Assembly (NCBI GenBank): GCA_031266805.1
Contig: JAISAH010000134.1
Location: forward strand, 1 to 51,891
Direction: 5' to 3'
DNA from: Gracilibacteraceae bacterium
Lineage (GTDB): Bacteria > Bacillota > Desulfitobacteriia > Desulfitobacteriales > Syntrophobotulaceae
DNA length: 51,891 nt
Shown here piece after piece: positions 1 through 9,093 of this stretch (position 1 is its first letter; each line of letters opens with the position of its first letter). The notes below the pieces were generated by a model. It worked only from the letters and a program-made list of their open reading frames with translations. It was not told the DNA's origin and made no database searches. The translations under genes were made by a program, and so were the position numbers.

Positions 1-357
1 AAAAGCGCTGGAGTAACGGAGCTTGTCAAGGCGACCGTGGAATACCGGAACCGGCCTTCCAGGCCGGCGAGGATATGCCGCGAAAGCGCCTTGACAAGCA
101 CATCGACCCAATAAGCTGGTGTTTGCCCCTGCCAGACGTGGCAGGGGCTGCCCCGCGGCGAGCGACCGGTCCTTGTCACCAATGTATCAACAACAGAACA
201 AATATTTTGGGTAAGGGGGGTGACACTTTAAAGCGATAATTAACGGGCTTTGGGGGTGACATTTTCACTTGATCTTGACAGAATTTTTTGCCGCCGTCAT
301 TTCTCTCTCCTCTCTAGTAGTCTCTCTCCTCTCCCCACTCCCTCGTATCCACTCTGT
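1..357. repeat. Structured repeat / IS-end-like debris, no gene
   Basis: No supported gene. A 13-bp inverted repeat (GCTTGTCAAGGCG at 21-33 with its complement at 87-99) encloses a smaller GC hairpin, and a second hairpin (TGCCCCTGCC/GGCAGGGGC) lies near 124-149. At about 217-282 two imperfect copies of a motif beginning GGGGGTGACA are followed by TTGACA, a layout that resembles the multi-repeat ends of IS21-type elements. A strongly C/T-rich tract runs from about 300 to 350. In many Bacillota rplS follows trmD; here this debris occupies that place. The IS assignment is a guess from motif style. Confidence 0.35.
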
Positions 358-1170
358 TTAGCGCTGCCACAGCGGGCGGCAGCGGCGGATGATTTCTTCT
401 TCCGCCGCCAGTTCCTCTAATATGGCGTGATCACCCTCCTGCCAGAGGACTGTTTTCCCGAGTGGCGCTACCCTTCCGTCCCGCGTCAGCTCCAGGGCGC
501 CGGGGATGAGATCGGGCCGGCGTAAAAACGTGCGCCGTAGGCTCTCCTTACGCCGCCAGCGGGCGACGGTGGCGTGATGTCCGGAGAGAAGCACCTCCGG
601 CACGCTTTGTCCGGCAAAAACCGGCGGCCGCGTGTAATGCGGGTATTCCAGCCACCCGTCGCCGGCGTGCGAATCCGCGTCGGCCGCTTCTTTTTGCCCC
701 AGGACCCCAGGCACCAGGCGGGAGACGGCGTCGACCAGCACCAGGGCGGCCAATTCGCCCCCGGTCAGCACGTAATCGCCGATGGATATCTCCTCGTCCG
801 CCAGAGCGCGGACGCGTTCGTCAAAACCCTCATAATGTCCGCAAAAGAGGACTAGTTCGTCATAGGCGGCCAGAGCGGCGGCCCGGCGCTGCGTGAACAG
901 TTCGCCCTGAGGGGTGAGCAGCACCGTCCGCCTGACGCCGGCGGGCGGCGGCAAGGCGGCCAGCGCCGCGTAAAGCGGCTCCGGTTTCAAAATCATGCCG
1001 CCGCCACCGCCGTAAGGCGTGTCGTCGACGTTTTTGTGCCGGCTCACGGCATAGTCCCGGAAATTTATCAGCTCAAAGGAGATGAGACCGGCGTCCCGCC
1101 CCCTTTTCAGCATACTGACCTCCGTCGGGGCGAACATCTCCGGAAACAGCGTAAAAATCGTAAACTTCAT
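358..1170 (-). CDS. trmD: tRNA (guanine-N1)-methyltransferase TrmD
   Basis: Cytoplasmic enzyme that uses S-adenosylmethionine to methylate N1 of G37 in tRNAs, which prevents +1 frameshifting. The 270-residue product has the usual family length plus a short C-terminal tail. It shows the family signatures: a glycine run [10 protein letters not shown] at residues 54-63, [10 protein letters not shown] at 111-120, and the knot region [14 protein letters not shown] at 127-140, where SAM binds in the SPOUT trefoil-knot fold. The ATG start gives the canonical [14 protein letters not shown]-terminus. It lies 12 bases downstream of rimM on the same strand, the usual rimM-trmD order. The partner rplS, often next, is absent; IS-like debris follows instead. 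Confidence 0.97.
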   Translation of the reverse strand: MKFTIFTLFPEMFAPTEVSMLKRGRDAGLISFELINFRDYAVSRHKNVDDTPYGGGGGMILKPEPLYAALAALPPPAGVRRTVLLTPQGELFTQRRAAALAAYDELVLFCGHYEGFDERVRALADEEISIGDYVLTGGELAALVLVDAVSRLVPGVLGQKEAADADSHAGDGWLEYPHYTRPPVFAGQSVPEVLLSGHHATVARWRRKESLRRTFLRRPDLIPGALELTRDGRVAPLGKTVLWQEGDHAILEELAAEEEIIRRCRPLWQR

Positions 1171-1182
1171 CGCGGGCCTTTT

Positions 1183-1713
1183 TCAGCGCAAACCGGGCGG
1201 CAGATCCACATCCATGCGCCGTCCCGGCACGTCTACCCGCCGCACCACCGTCTTCAGCGCCGGCACGCAGATCTCCCCCGCTCCGCCCCGCACTATGTAA
1301 ACATCATTGGCCCCGGTCTCCAGGATCCGTTCCAGTTTGCCCAGCCAAACGCCGCCGTCGAAAACATCCATCCCCTCCAGCTCATAATAGTACCAGCGCC
1401 CCGGCGCGAGCGGCGCCGCCTGGGCGCGGGGGACGCGCACCTCAAAACCGCGGTATTTCGCCGCCGCTTCTTGGCTGCCGATACCGGCCAGCGTCAGGTA
1501 AACCATCTTGCCGTCTCCGGCCACCGCTTGCCGCACAGAGAGAACTTCCTCGGTCCCGCCGCCGCGGAGCGTGACTTCCCCCAGCGCCAAAAACCGCCGC
1601 GGATCGTCTGTCAGCGGATATACTTTCAGTTCCCCCTTGAGGCCTCGCGGTTTTAACACCTGGCCGATGAGGACCGTGGTCTCTGTGGTCTCCGGTTCGC
1701 TCTTATCACTCAC
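1183..1713 (-). CDS. rimM: Ribosome maturation factor RimM
   Basis: Assembly factor that binds ribosomal protein S19 and helps mature the 30S subunit head. The product is 176 residues, typical for RimM. The N-terminal barrel carries IGQVLKPRGLKGELKV (residues 16-31), the family hallmark, and the C-terminal PRC barrel begins near RWYYYELEGMDVF. The start is GTG, preceded by a GGAGGG ribosome site on the minus strand. About ten extra acidic residues precede the conserved core, so a slightly later start is possible. It is followed 12 bases later by trmD and probably shares a transcript with it. Confidence 0.95.
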   Translation of the reverse strand: MSDKSEPETTETTVLIGQVLKPRGLKGELKVYPLTDDPRRFLALGEVTLRGGGTEEVLSVRQAVAGDGKMVYLTLAGIGSQEAAAKYRGFEVRVPRAQAAPLAPGRWYYYELEGMDVFDGGVWLGKLERILETGANDVYIVRGGAGEICVPALKTVVRRVDVPGRRMDVDLPPGLR

Positions 1714-1740
1714 GCCGCCCTCCGCCGCTCTAAGCGCAAC

Positions 1741-1770
1741 AAACCCGGCGCTGGTGCAAGCGCCGGGTTT
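1741..1770 (-). terminator. Hairpin terminator after the glcD-like gene
   Basis: A perfect 12-bp stem (AAACCCGGCGCT with its complement, loop of six) lies between the minus-strand glcD-like stop at 1788 and the rimM start at 1713. The following T-run is poor, so it may act as a weak terminator or as a processing and stability element. Confidence 0.6.
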
Positions 1771-1787
1771 GCCGCATCCGCGGGATA

Positions 1788-3188
1788 TTACAGATCAAAG
1801 ATCTTCGTGGGATTCATCCGGTTGATCGGGTCAAACGCGCGCTTGATATTGCGGAAAGCGCCCATGGTCACCGGTTCGTACTCGTTGGGCAGCAGAGGTT
1901 TTTTCAAAAGTCCGACCCCGTGCTCGCCGCTCATCGTGCCGCCCAGATCCAGGGCCATCTTCACCAAAGCGGCTTCCGCCTTATGCACGCGCTCGCTCTG
2001 CTCCTTGTTCCTCTGATCAAAGAGGACGAGCGGATGGAAGTTGCCGTCGCCGGCATGAGCCAGAATACCGATGTCCAGGTCATAATCCTTGGATGTTTGC
2101 ACAATACCGGCCACGGCCTGCGGGAATTTGGAACGGGGCACCGTGATATCCTGCATGGAATACGACGGCGCTCTGTGCGCCACAGAACCGATAGCCACGC
2201 GGCGGGCCAGCCAGCAGGCGTCCACCTCGGCCGCTGTCGTCGCTATTTTGAATTGTTTCGGTTTGGCTTTTTTCACGACTTCCGTGATCGTTTTGACCTG
2301 ATCGTCCAAATCGCCGTAAGCCGGGCCGTCCACCTCGATGATCAGCATGGCGCCCGCGTCGCGCGGCAGTCCGGCGCCCGTGGCGTCCTCCGCCGTGTTG
2401 ATGATGAGATTGTCCATCATCTCCAGCGTGGTCGGCACGATGCCCGCCGCCACGATATCGGCCACGGACTGGGCCGCGTCGACCGGCTCGTTGTAAAAAG
2501 CCAGCATCGTGCGTTTGGCCGCAGGGATGGGTTCTATCCGGATGGCGAATTTAGTCATATAACCGAGGGTCCCCTCGGATCCGCACATGATGCGGGTGAG
2601 GTCATAAAACGGCTCGCTGCAAAAATCACGGCCGCCGACCCAGCGCACTTTGCCGTCGGAAGTGACAAACTCCATGCCGTAAATATAATCGCGGGTCACG
2701 CCGTATTTGAAGCATTTCGGTCCGCCGGAACACTCACCGACGTTGCCGCCCATGGTCGAGGCTTTATAGCTGGCCGGATCGGGCGGATAATAATACCCAT
2801 ATTTTGCCAACATCTCCTGGATATCATAATTAACGACGCCAGGCTCGATGATGGCCACATAGTTGTCGAGATCGACCTCGAGAACTTTTTTCATGCGACA
2901 GCAGTTCATGATGATACAGTTGTCCACGGGTATCGTGCCGCCGCTCTCATTGGTGCCCGCTCCGCGCGGAACGATGTTCACCCCGGTGGCGCGGCAGTAG
3001 TTGACGATATCCACAACTTCCTGGGTCGATTCCGGGAACACCACCGCGCGCGGCACGCCGAAAAGCAGCGTCGCGTCGTAGCCATAAGCGTACATGGCCA
3101 CCCGGCCGGTCACCACGTCTTGTTCGCCGGCAATATTGATCAAAGCTTCAACTAAAGTGTCCTGATCAGTTTTTTGCGCAACCGCCAT
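1788..3188 (-). CDS. glcD: FAD-linked 2-hydroxyacid (glycolate/lactate) oxidase, GlcD-like
   Basis: Predicted flavoprotein that oxidises a 2-hydroxyacid such as glycolate or D-lactate and passes electrons to iron-sulfur partners. The 466-residue product has the PCMH-type FAD-binding N-terminal half, with PRGAGTNESGG at residues 74-84 and STMGGNVGECSGGP at 144-157, and the FAD-oxidase C-terminal domain with HAGDGNFHP near 377. It ends with the family-typical PTKIFDL. The ATG start has an AGGAGG site. It is the last gene of a three-gene minus-strand operon, 39 bases after a GlcE-like gene, and a hairpin terminator follows. Substrate cannot be told from sequence: glycolate, D-lactate and other 2-hydroxyacids are all possible. 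Confidence 0.88.
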   Translation of the reverse strand: MAVAQKTDQDTLVEALINIAGEQDVVTGRVAMYAYGYDATLLFGVPRAVVFPESTQEVVDIVNYCRATGVNIVPRGAGTNESGGTIPVDNCIIMNCCRMKKVLEVDLDNYVAIIEPGVVNYDIQEMLAKYGYYYPPDPASYKASTMGGNVGECSGGPKCFKYGVTRDYIYGMEFVTSDGKVRWVGGRDFCSEPFYDLTRIMCGSEGTLGYMTKFAIRIEPIPAAKRTMLAFYNEPVDAAQSVADIVAAGIVPTTLEMMDNLIINTAEDATGAGLPRDAGAMLIIEVDGPAYGDLDDQVKTITEVVKKAKPKQFKIATTAAEVDACWLARRVAIGSVAHRAPSYSMQDITVPRSKFPQAVAGIVQTSKDYDLDIGILAHAGDGNFHPLVLFDQRNKEQSERVHKAEAALVKMALDLGGTMSGEHGVGLLKKPLLPNEYEPVTMGAFRNIKRAFDPINRMNPTKIFDL

Positions 3189-3227
3189 GTCAATTCCTCC
3201 TTCTTCAATCAGTCAGTCAAGCAATAC

Positions 3228-4505
3228 TCAGAATTTGACGCCGGGAGCCAATATCCCTTTCGGGTCAAACTCCTTACGTATATTATGCAGCAACTGCGTG
3301 ATGCTGTCAAACATCGCCGTGTCGCTGTATTCGTCGCAACGCAGTTTGCTGCCCAGAAGGCCGGACACGTTGCCGCCCAGTTTCATAGCGGCGTTATTCA
3401 GTTTAACGGCGTCCGCGTCCGGGTTGGCGGTGGCGACGGTGATTTTGCCAAGCTGCGCTTCGATGAGCGTGAATTCGTTTTCGTTCAGCGGGCCGACTAC
3501 GCCCTGGGCGGCGTCCAGACCTTTGACCACGTTGGAGGCGCCCACCGTGAACCGCACTTTGTTCGCGTTCAGGTTCACCGCCTCGCGCGCCTTGAGCCAG
3601 CCCAGCTCCGTGGCCGCGTATTCTTTCGGATCGGTGATGATCTTCGTCGTCGTCGCGCCGGCGATCTTCAGTTCCGCTTCCACGATCTTGGCATATTCCA
3701 CATTGGCCTTGGGGAATTCCTCGATATCCACAAAAGCTACCGCGCCTTTGGCCCCGCTCAAAATATTCTGGCCGAGTTTCGCCGTGATCGCGTTTTCCCG
3801 CACCACGAACAGGCGGCGTTTCTGGATGGCGAGGAACGCTTTCGCCGCCGCGGAGATATTGGGCAGATCGGCGACGACGGCGCTCTTGCACACGGGCGCC
3901 GGCAGGAGTTTTGTGAGGATCTTGGTGAGGATGCCGAGCGTCGCCCGCGTGCCGGAGATGAAGTGGATGAGATCAAGGCCGGAAACGCATTTGATGCATT
4001 TGGTGCCGATCTTCATGGTCTCGCCCGTGGGCAGCACCATCTCGTAAGCGATGATATAAGTGCGCGGCGGCATATACCTGAACGATTTGGAATCGGGGTC
4101 ACCGACGCCGAAACAGCCGGCGACGGAACTCGTGCCGACGGCGTAAGGCTCAGGCGGGAAATACAGCCCCTCTTTCAGCAGGCTGTCGCAAAAATCCTTG
4201 TGCAGCATACCCGGCTGCACCCAGCAGGTCAGGTTGTCCTTGTCGATTTCCAGTATCTGGTTCATGCGCTGGGTGACGACGGCGATCCCGCCAGCCAGCC
4301 CGGCCGTCTCGACGACTCTGCCGCCGACATTGACTTTGACGCCGGCTTCAGCGGCGGCTTTGACGATAGCGGCCACATCCTCGCCGGTTCCCGGGCACAC
4401 GACAGCGGCCGGCTGTTCGCCGCCCCGCAGATATTTCGCCATATCTTTCGTAACCACGTTCTCAGCGCCGAGCACGCTTTTTAATTGCTCCACGATTTGA
4501 CTCAT
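3228..4505 (-). CDS. glcE: FAD-binding oxidase subunit, GlcE-like
   Basis: Second flavin-binding subunit of the predicted glycolate/lactate oxidase. The 425-residue protein has an FAD-binding PCMH-type N-terminal half and a degenerate C-terminal half ending in KEFDPKGILAPGVKF, a signature of GlcD/GlcE proteins. It is shorter than GlcD proteins and lacks the HAGDGNFHP histidine motif, so it is probably the non-catalytic partner, like GlcE. It lies between the iron-sulfur gene (78 bases upstream) and the GlcD-like gene (39 bases downstream), so the operon reads FeS, E, D rather than the D-E-F order of Escherichia coli. Confidence 0.8.
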   Translation of the reverse strand: MSQIVEQLKSVLGAENVVTKDMAKYLRGGEQPAAVVCPGTGEDVAAIVKAAAEAGVKVNVGGRVVETAGLAGGIAVVTQRMNQILEIDKDNLTCWVQPGMLHKDFCDSLLKEGLYFPPEPYAVGTSSVAGCFGVGDPDSKSFRYMPPRTYIIAYEMVLPTGETMKIGTKCIKCVSGLDLIHFISGTRATLGILTKILTKLLPAPVCKSAVVADLPNISAAAKAFLAIQKRRLFVVRENAITAKLGQNILSGAKGAVAFVDIEEFPKANVEYAKIVEAELKIAGATTTKIITDPKEYAATELGWLKAREAVNLNANKVRFTVGASNVVKGLDAAQGVVGPLNENEFTLIEAQLGKITVATANPDADAVKLNNAAMKLGGNVSGLLGSKLRCDEYSDTAMFDSITQLLHNIRKEFDPKGILAPGVKF

Positions 4506-4583
4506 TTACTACCCGCCTTTCGTTATTAAAATCCCCGGCGCGGCAGGCGATCCGGCCCGCCCCGCCTAACATTGCGAGGTCGG

Positions 4584-5822
4584 CTAATCGCGCAGGGCCT
4601 CCGCCAGAACGTCCGCGACATGTTTGACCGGCACTTTTGAGCCTTTCAGTTTCAGACCGCTGTTGATTTTCAGCATACAGGCCGGACAGCTGGTGGCGAC
4701 TGTCTCCGCGCCGCTGCCGATGATGTTGGCCGCCTTGTCCGCCGTGATCTTGGTCGAGAGCTCCTGATAGAACGCCATGACGAGACCGGCGGCGCCGCAG
4801 CAGCGGTTGGCCTCAAACATTTCGTTGTATTGCAGGCGCGGCACGCTCTTCAGCAGTTTGCGCGGCTCATCCGTCACTTTCAGGTAACGGACCAGATGAC
4901 ATGGGTCGTGATAGGTGACGATCTGCGGGGAATCGCTGTGCAGTTTGTCCTCGATGCCGAGGGTGCTGACGAGTTCTGAAAATTCAAATACTTTAGCGGC
5001 GAAAGCCTTGACCGTCGGCAGATAACTGGGGTCGTCGTGGAAAAGTTCCACCATTTCCTTTTTGAGCATCGACGCGCAGGAACCGCAGGCCGTCACGACG
5101 GTGTCGTATTTGCCGAACGTGGCGATCACTTTTTTCGCCTGAGCCCGCGCCGCCTCGAAATCGCCGTAAACATACTGCGGCAGGCCGCAACATGGCTGAT
5201 CCCTGGGGACCGTCACTTCGCAGCCGGCTTTGGTCAGCACTTTCACCACGGAATGGGCCGAGGAAACGAAAGCGTAATTCATGAAACATCCCACGAAAAA
5301 GGCCACTCGTTTTTTCGGAGCGGAAACAGACACGACTTCGGGCACCTGCGCCACGAACGGGTTGTTGGAACTCGGCATCGTGTACATGTCGATGCCGCGG
5401 AAGAATTGCATGCCGTCCAGACGGCGCATCGCGTTTTTGCCGAAACCGTCAAAGAAGTTGAATACGAATTTCAGACGGCCGGGTTTGGTCATGCTGCTGA
5501 GGATAAGAGATTTTAAGAACGGCCGGATCCCTTTTTTCAGCTTGTAGTCGCGGCGGGCGGCCAGCACCAGCTCATGCGTTTTAACGCCGCTCGGACAGGC
5601 GATGGCACATTCCCCGCACAGCAGACAGCTGTTGATCACGTTCTCGTAATCGTGATCATCTTCGATCTTGCCGTCCGCGAGCGCCTTGATCAACTGCACC
5701 CTGCCCCGGGCCACAAAAAATTCCGCTCCGTCTTTCTTGTACGTTTTGCACGCCCCATGACAGAAACCGCAGCGTCCGCAGGTATTCAGCTTTTCATAGA
5801 TTTCGGCTAGAATATCCCCCAC
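4584..5822 (-). CDS. glcF: Iron-sulfur subunit of 2-hydroxyacid oxidase, GlcF/LutA-like
   Basis: Electron-transfer subunit that takes electrons from the two flavin subunits. Two ferredoxin-type [4Fe-4S] motifs are visible near the N-terminus (Cys15, 18, 21, 25 and Cys67, 70, 73, 77). Two CCG (DUF3400-type) cysteine-rich domains follow, with ACGSCASML, CCGLPQY, CCGAAG and TSCPACMLKI. The 412-residue length matches GlcF. There is no membrane segment, so its partner acceptor must be found elsewhere; the Etf-quinone branch at 15.7-19.8 kb is one candidate by analogy only. It is first in the operon, with a promoter just upstream at 5887-5916. Confidence 0.88.
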   Translation of the reverse strand: MGDILAEIYEKLNTCGRCGFCHGACKTYKKDGAEFFVARGRVQLIKALADGKIEDDHDYENVINSCLLCGECAIACPSGVKTHELVLAARRDYKLKKGIRPFLKSLILSSMTKPGRLKFVFNFFDGFGKNAMRRLDGMQFFRGIDMYTMPSSNNPFVAQVPEVVSVSAPKKRVAFFVGCFMNYAFVSSAHSVVKVLTKAGCEVTVPRDQPCCGLPQYVYGDFEAARAQAKKVIATFGKYDTVVTACGSCASMLKKEMVELFHDDPSYLPTVKAFAAKVFEFSELVSTLGIEDKLHSDSPQIVTYHDPCHLVRYLKVTDEPRKLLKSVPRLQYNEMFEANRCCGAAGLVMAFYQELSTKITADKAANIIGSGAETVATSCPACMLKINSGLKLKGSKVPVKHVADVLAEALRD

Positions 5823-5886
5823 TTCAATTCCCCCTTCTTGCCTTCATTTCAGGCCAATGTTGGTGTAACGGAAGTTACTTGCTCTT

Positions 5887-5916
5887 ATTATAGACTACAA
5901 CCAAGCTTGTTTACAA
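5887..5916 (-). promoter_or_regulatory. Promoter of the glcFED-like operon with palindrome
   Basis: On the minus strand TATAAT (5887-5892) is preceded by TTGTAA (5911-5916) with an 18-base spacer. The -35 box lies inside a 12-bp palindrome, CTTGTTTACAAG at 5906-5917, which could be an operator for a GntR/FadR-type regulator as is common for glycolate and lactate operons. No such regulator gene is nearby, so the operator role is inference. Confidence 0.5.
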
Positions 5917-5958
5917 GACTTTTTTCTACAAAATTTTCGGAAAAATATCGACAGTCGC

Positions 5959-6903
5959 TCAAATATCGCGCATAGAACAGGCTTTCTTCGCTTCTTCGAC
6001 AATTTTCGCGGCGGTCATGCCGAAAAACTCCTGTATATCCTCATAGGAAGCGCAGATGCCGAATATATCCCGCGAACCGACCATGCGCACGGGCACGGGA
6101 CAGCAGCCGGCCAAAAACTCCGCCACGGCGCTGCCCATGCCGGCGCGCGTGCTGTGCTCTTCCGCCGTGACCACGGCCCGCGTCTTGTGGGCTGTGGCCA
6201 GCAAAGTCTTCTCGTCCAGCGGTTTGATCGTGTGCAGATTGACGACCTCGGCCTCCAGACCGCCGGCGGCCAGCTCCGCCGCCGCCTCCAGCGCCTTGGC
6301 CGTCATGCAGCCGCAGGCGACGATCGTCACGTCCCGGCCCGGGCGAAGGATATTGGCCCGGCCAAGGACAAAAGGATCGTCCTCCCGGGTGACGAGCGGC
6401 GTCGGCATACGGCCGACGCGCATATAGACCGGCCCGGCATGGGCGGCGACGGCGCGGACGGCTTTTTTCATCTCTATGGCGTCCGCCGGCTCCAGCACGG
6501 TCAGGCCGGGGATGACGCGGGCCAGAGCGATGTCCTCCAGCGGCAGATGGGTAGGGCCGTCCTTGGCGGAGGAGGCGCCGATATTATGCCCGGCGACCTT
6601 GACGTTTTGCCCGGCGTAGCAGACGGACAGGCGGAGCTGCTCCCAGCCGTTGCCGAGGAGAAAATTAGCGTAAGCGTTGACAAAAGGGATCTTGCCGGCC
6701 ACGGCGAACCCGGCGCCCGTCGCCATGATGTCCGACTCGGCTATTCCCAGATCGAAGAAGCGGTCGGGGAAAGCTTCCTTGAACAGCACCGTCATCGACG
6801 CTTTGGCGACGTCGGCGTCCAGGACGACGATATCTTCGTTTTCCCGGCCCAGCTCCACTAGGGCGCGTCCGTAAGCTTCCCGGGGGGCGATTTTCATGGC
6901 CAA
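5959..6903 (-). CDS. Transketolase, C-terminal subunit
   Basis: Second half of a split transketolase, which moves two-carbon units between sugar phosphates in the pentose phosphate pathway. The 314-residue protein covers the pyrimidine-binding and C-terminal domains (DLGIAESDIMATGAGFAVAG, then an alpha/beta domain with EEHSTRAGMGSAVAEFL). In split transketolases of anaerobes and archaea the two halves are encoded by adjacent genes; here the N-terminal half ends one base before this one starts. A 1-deoxyxylulose-phosphate synthase is unlikely given the two-gene layout and length. Confidence 0.92.
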   Translation of the reverse strand: MAMKIAPREAYGRALVELGRENEDIVVLDADVAKASMTVLFKEAFPDRFFDLGIAESDIMATGAGFAVAGKIPFVNAYANFLLGNGWEQLRLSVCYAGQNVKVAGHNIGASSAKDGPTHLPLEDIALARVIPGLTVLEPADAIEMKKAVRAVAAHAGPVYMRVGRMPTPLVTREDDPFVLGRANILRPGRDVTIVACGCMTAKALEAAAELAAGGLEAEVVNLHTIKPLDEKTLLATAHKTRAVVTAEEHSTRAGMGSAVAEFLAGCCPVPVRMVGSRDIFGICASYEDIQEFFGMTAAKIVEEAKKACSMRDI

Positions 6904-6904
6904 T

Positions 6905-7729
6905 TCAGCTCAACTCCTTCATCGCGGCCGCGTATTCTTCGTCATCCGGCGCCGCCGCGTGCCAGCCGACTTCGTCTTCCATAAACGAGATCCCCTTGCC
7001 CTTGACCGTATGAGCGATAAGAACGGACGGGCCTTCCCGCCAGTCCCGCGCCGCGGCGAAGGCGTCGTAGATCGCGCTCAGATCATGCCCGTCTATTTCC
7101 AGGACGTGCCAGCCGAACCGGTCCCATTTGCCCCGCAGGTCGCCCAAAGTCTTGACCTCGTCGACCGGGCCGTCCAGCTGGAGTTTATTGTAATCGACTA
7201 TGGCGCAGACGTTGGCCAGCCGGAAATGCGCCGCCGTCATCATCGCTTCCCAGACCTGCCCCTCGTGCAGCTCGCCGTCTCCGAGCATGACATAGGCGCG
7301 CTGGTCGGTCCCGTTCAGGCGCGCGGCCAGAGCGGCGCCGTTGGCGACGGAGAGGCCCTGACCGAGCGAGCCGGAAGCGATGTCCACGCCCGGCGTGAGC
7401 TCACAGCTGGGGTAAGCCGGCAGGCGCCCGGTCTTGGCGCGAAAATCCGTGATTTCCTCGGGGTCGAGGAAGCCTTTTTCCATGAGAACAGCGTAGAGAG
7501 CGGGGGCGGCGTGCCCCTTGGAGAGAAAAAAATAGTCCCGGCCGCTCCGGCGCGGATCGCGCGGATCCACGCGCATAAAACCCTCGTACAGCGTCGCGAG
7601 CAGGTCCGTCGCGGAGAGGCAGCCGCCGGGATGACCGCCCTGAGCCAGATGCGTCATCCTGATGATGGCGCGGCGCATGTTTTTCGCCGTGCGCGCCGCC
7701 GCCGCCAGCACTTGTTCCTTGTCGGGCAT
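6905..7729 (-). CDS. Transketolase, N-terminal subunit
   Basis: Thiamine-diphosphate-binding half of the split transketolase. Within 274 residues it has GGHPGGCLSATDLL (31-44), SKGHAAPALYA (70-80) and the TPP/Mg motif GDGELHEGQ at 150-158 followed by NK at 181-182. It is read just before the C-terminal subunit with one base between them, which favours translational coupling and equal amounts of each subunit. The ATG start has a GGAGG site. It is divergent from hpt across 97 bases. Confidence 0.93.
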   Translation of the reverse strand: MPDKEQVLAAAARTAKNMRRAIIRMTHLAQGGHPGGCLSATDLLATLYEGFMRVDPRDPRRSGRDYFFLSKGHAAPALYAVLMEKGFLDPEEITDFRAKTGRLPAYPSCELTPGVDIASGSLGQGLSVANGAALAARLNGTDQRAYVMLGDGELHEGQVWEAMMTAAHFRLANVCAIVDYNKLQLDGPVDEVKTLGDLRGKWDRFGWHVLEIDGHDLSAIYDAFAAARDWREGPSVLIAHTVKGKGISFMEDEVGWHAAAPDDEEYAAAMKELS

Positions 7730-7756
7730 GGCGTTAGGTCCTCCGGTAATTTTTTC

Positions 7757-7785
7757 TTGTTATTGGCGCTGAATGATGATAGAAT
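7757..7785 (+). promoter_or_regulatory. Promoter of hpt-rpe
   Basis: TTGTTA (7757-7762), a 17-base spacer and TAGAAT (7780-7785), about 40 bases before the hpt start. Close match to the housekeeping sigma consensus. Confidence 0.65.
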
Positions 7786-7826
7786 TTAAGCGCGGGTAGT
7801 CAACGAATAGGAAAGGTGATACAGAT

Positions 7827-8384
7827 TTGGAAAATTTATTTCAACCGGCGGAAATAGCTTCCATAGTGCTGCCTGAGGAAAAAATCAAAAGCCGGGTCGC
7901 CGCGCTCGGCCGGCAGATCACCCGGGATTACGCGGGCAAACGCCTGATAATGGTAGGCGTGCTCAAAGGCGCCGTTCCTTTTCTCGCGGATCTGATCCGC
8001 TGCGTGGCCCTGCCGCTCCAATATGATTTCATCGCGGTGGCCAGTTACGGCGCTTCTACGGTTTCCTCCGGCGCGGTGCGTATGCTCAAAGACTTGGAAC
8101 TGAGCGTCGAGGGTTTTGACGTGCTGCTGGTGGAGGATATCATCGACACCGGTCTGACGCTGCGTTATCTGCGCGAAAATCTGTATAACCGCCGTCCGGC
8201 CAGCCTGAAAATAGCCGCCTTACTGAATAAGCCGTCCCGGCGCGGCGCGGAGATCACTGCGGACTACTGCGGCTTCACCGTGCCGGATGAGTTTTTGGTC
8301 GGTTACGGGTTGGACTATAACCAGAATTTCCGCAACCTGCCTTATGTCGGCGCGCTCAGGCGGGAAGTCTGGCAGGAGCGCTGA
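7827..8384 (+). CDS. hpt: Hypoxanthine phosphoribosyltransferase
   Basis: Purine salvage enzyme that joins hypoxanthine or guanine to PRPP, giving IMP or GMP. The product is 185 residues, normal for bacterial Hpt. The PRPP-binding loop VLLVEDIIDTGLTL lies at 99-112, GVLKGAVPFLADL near 44-56, and the base-binding segment PDEFLVGYGLDYN near the C-terminus. The start is TTG with an AGGTG site 10 bases upstream; no better ATG exists nearby. It begins a short plus-strand unit with rpe, 17 bases downstream. Confidence 0.93.
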   Translation: MENLFQPAEIASIVLPEEKIKSRVAALGRQITRDYAGKRLIMVGVLKGAVPFLADLIRCVALPLQYDFIAVASYGASTVSSGAVRMLKDLELSVEGFDVLLVEDIIDTGLTLRYLRENLYNRRPASLKIAALLNKPSRRGAEITADYCGFTVPDEFLVGYGLDYNQNFRNLPYVGALRREVWQER

Positions 8385-8401
8385 GTGTTAAAGGAGAGCG
8401 C

Positions 8402-9067
8402 ATGGATATCATGATCGCCCCGTCCATCCTCGCCGCCGATTTCGCGCGGCTGGGCGAGGAAATAGCGCGCGTGGAGGCGGCGGGCTGCGAGTTGCTGCAT
8501 ATCGACGTGATGGACGGGCATTTCGTGCCCAATCTGACCATAGGCCCCGACGCGGTCAAGGCGCTGCGCGGCGTTACTGGGCTGCCGTTTGACGTGCATT
8601 TGATGGTGGAAAACCCGGAGGATCATATTGAGCGTTTTGCCGCGGCCGGCGCGGACTATATCACCGTGCACGCTGAAGCGGCGCGGCATCTGCACCGTCT
8701 GCTCGCGCAGATAAGAGCCTGCGGCGCGCGGGCGGGGGCGGCTCTGAATCCGGCCACGCCGTGGGAAAATCTGCGCCATGTGGCGGGGGATCTGGATCTG
8801 GTACTCCTGATGACGGTGGATCCCGGTTTTGGCGGGCAATCGTTCATCGGCGCCATGCTACCAAAAATAGCCGCCTGCGCCAAGTGGCTGCACGCGGAAA
8901 ACCCGGCCTGCCGGCTGGAAGTGGACGGCGGAATCAACACCGCGACGGCGCCGGCGGCGCTGGCGGCCGGCGCCGATATTTTGGTGGCCGGAGCCGCCGT
9001 GTTCGGACAGGCCGACCCGGCGGCGGCGCTGCGGGCCTTGCAAGAACTGGCGCACCGGCAGTCCTAA
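8402..9067 (+). CDS. rpe: Ribulose-phosphate 3-epimerase
   Basis: Interconverts ribulose 5-phosphate and xylulose 5-phosphate, feeding the adjacent split transketolase. The 221-residue TIM barrel shows IAPSILAADFARLGEE, HIDVMDGHFVPNLTIGP, HLMVENPEDHI, MTVDPGFGGQSFI and DGGINTATAPAALAAGADILVAG, which together hold the metal-binding His and Asp residues and the phosphate site. The ATG has a GGAG site. It is co-directional with hpt and close enough to share its transcript. Downstream it meets the minus-strand DUF1292 gene tail to tail. Confidence 0.96.
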   Translation: MDIMIAPSILAADFARLGEEIARVEAAGCELLHIDVMDGHFVPNLTIGPDAVKALRGVTGLPFDVHLMVENPEDHIERFAAAGADYITVHAEAARHLHRLLAQIRACGARAGAALNPATPWENLRHVAGDLDLVLLMTVDPGFGGQSFIGAMLPKIAACAKWLHAENPACRLEVDGGINTATAPAALAAGADILVAGAAVFGQADPAAALRALQELAHRQS

Positions 9068-9093
9068 GAATTCTTGATCAAGCCGTTTTCGGT

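Noticed and set aside
1920-3155. 411-codon plus-strand frame opposite the glcD-like gene
   Set aside because: Composition is that of a shadow frame; the minus strand encodes a complete FAD oxidase.
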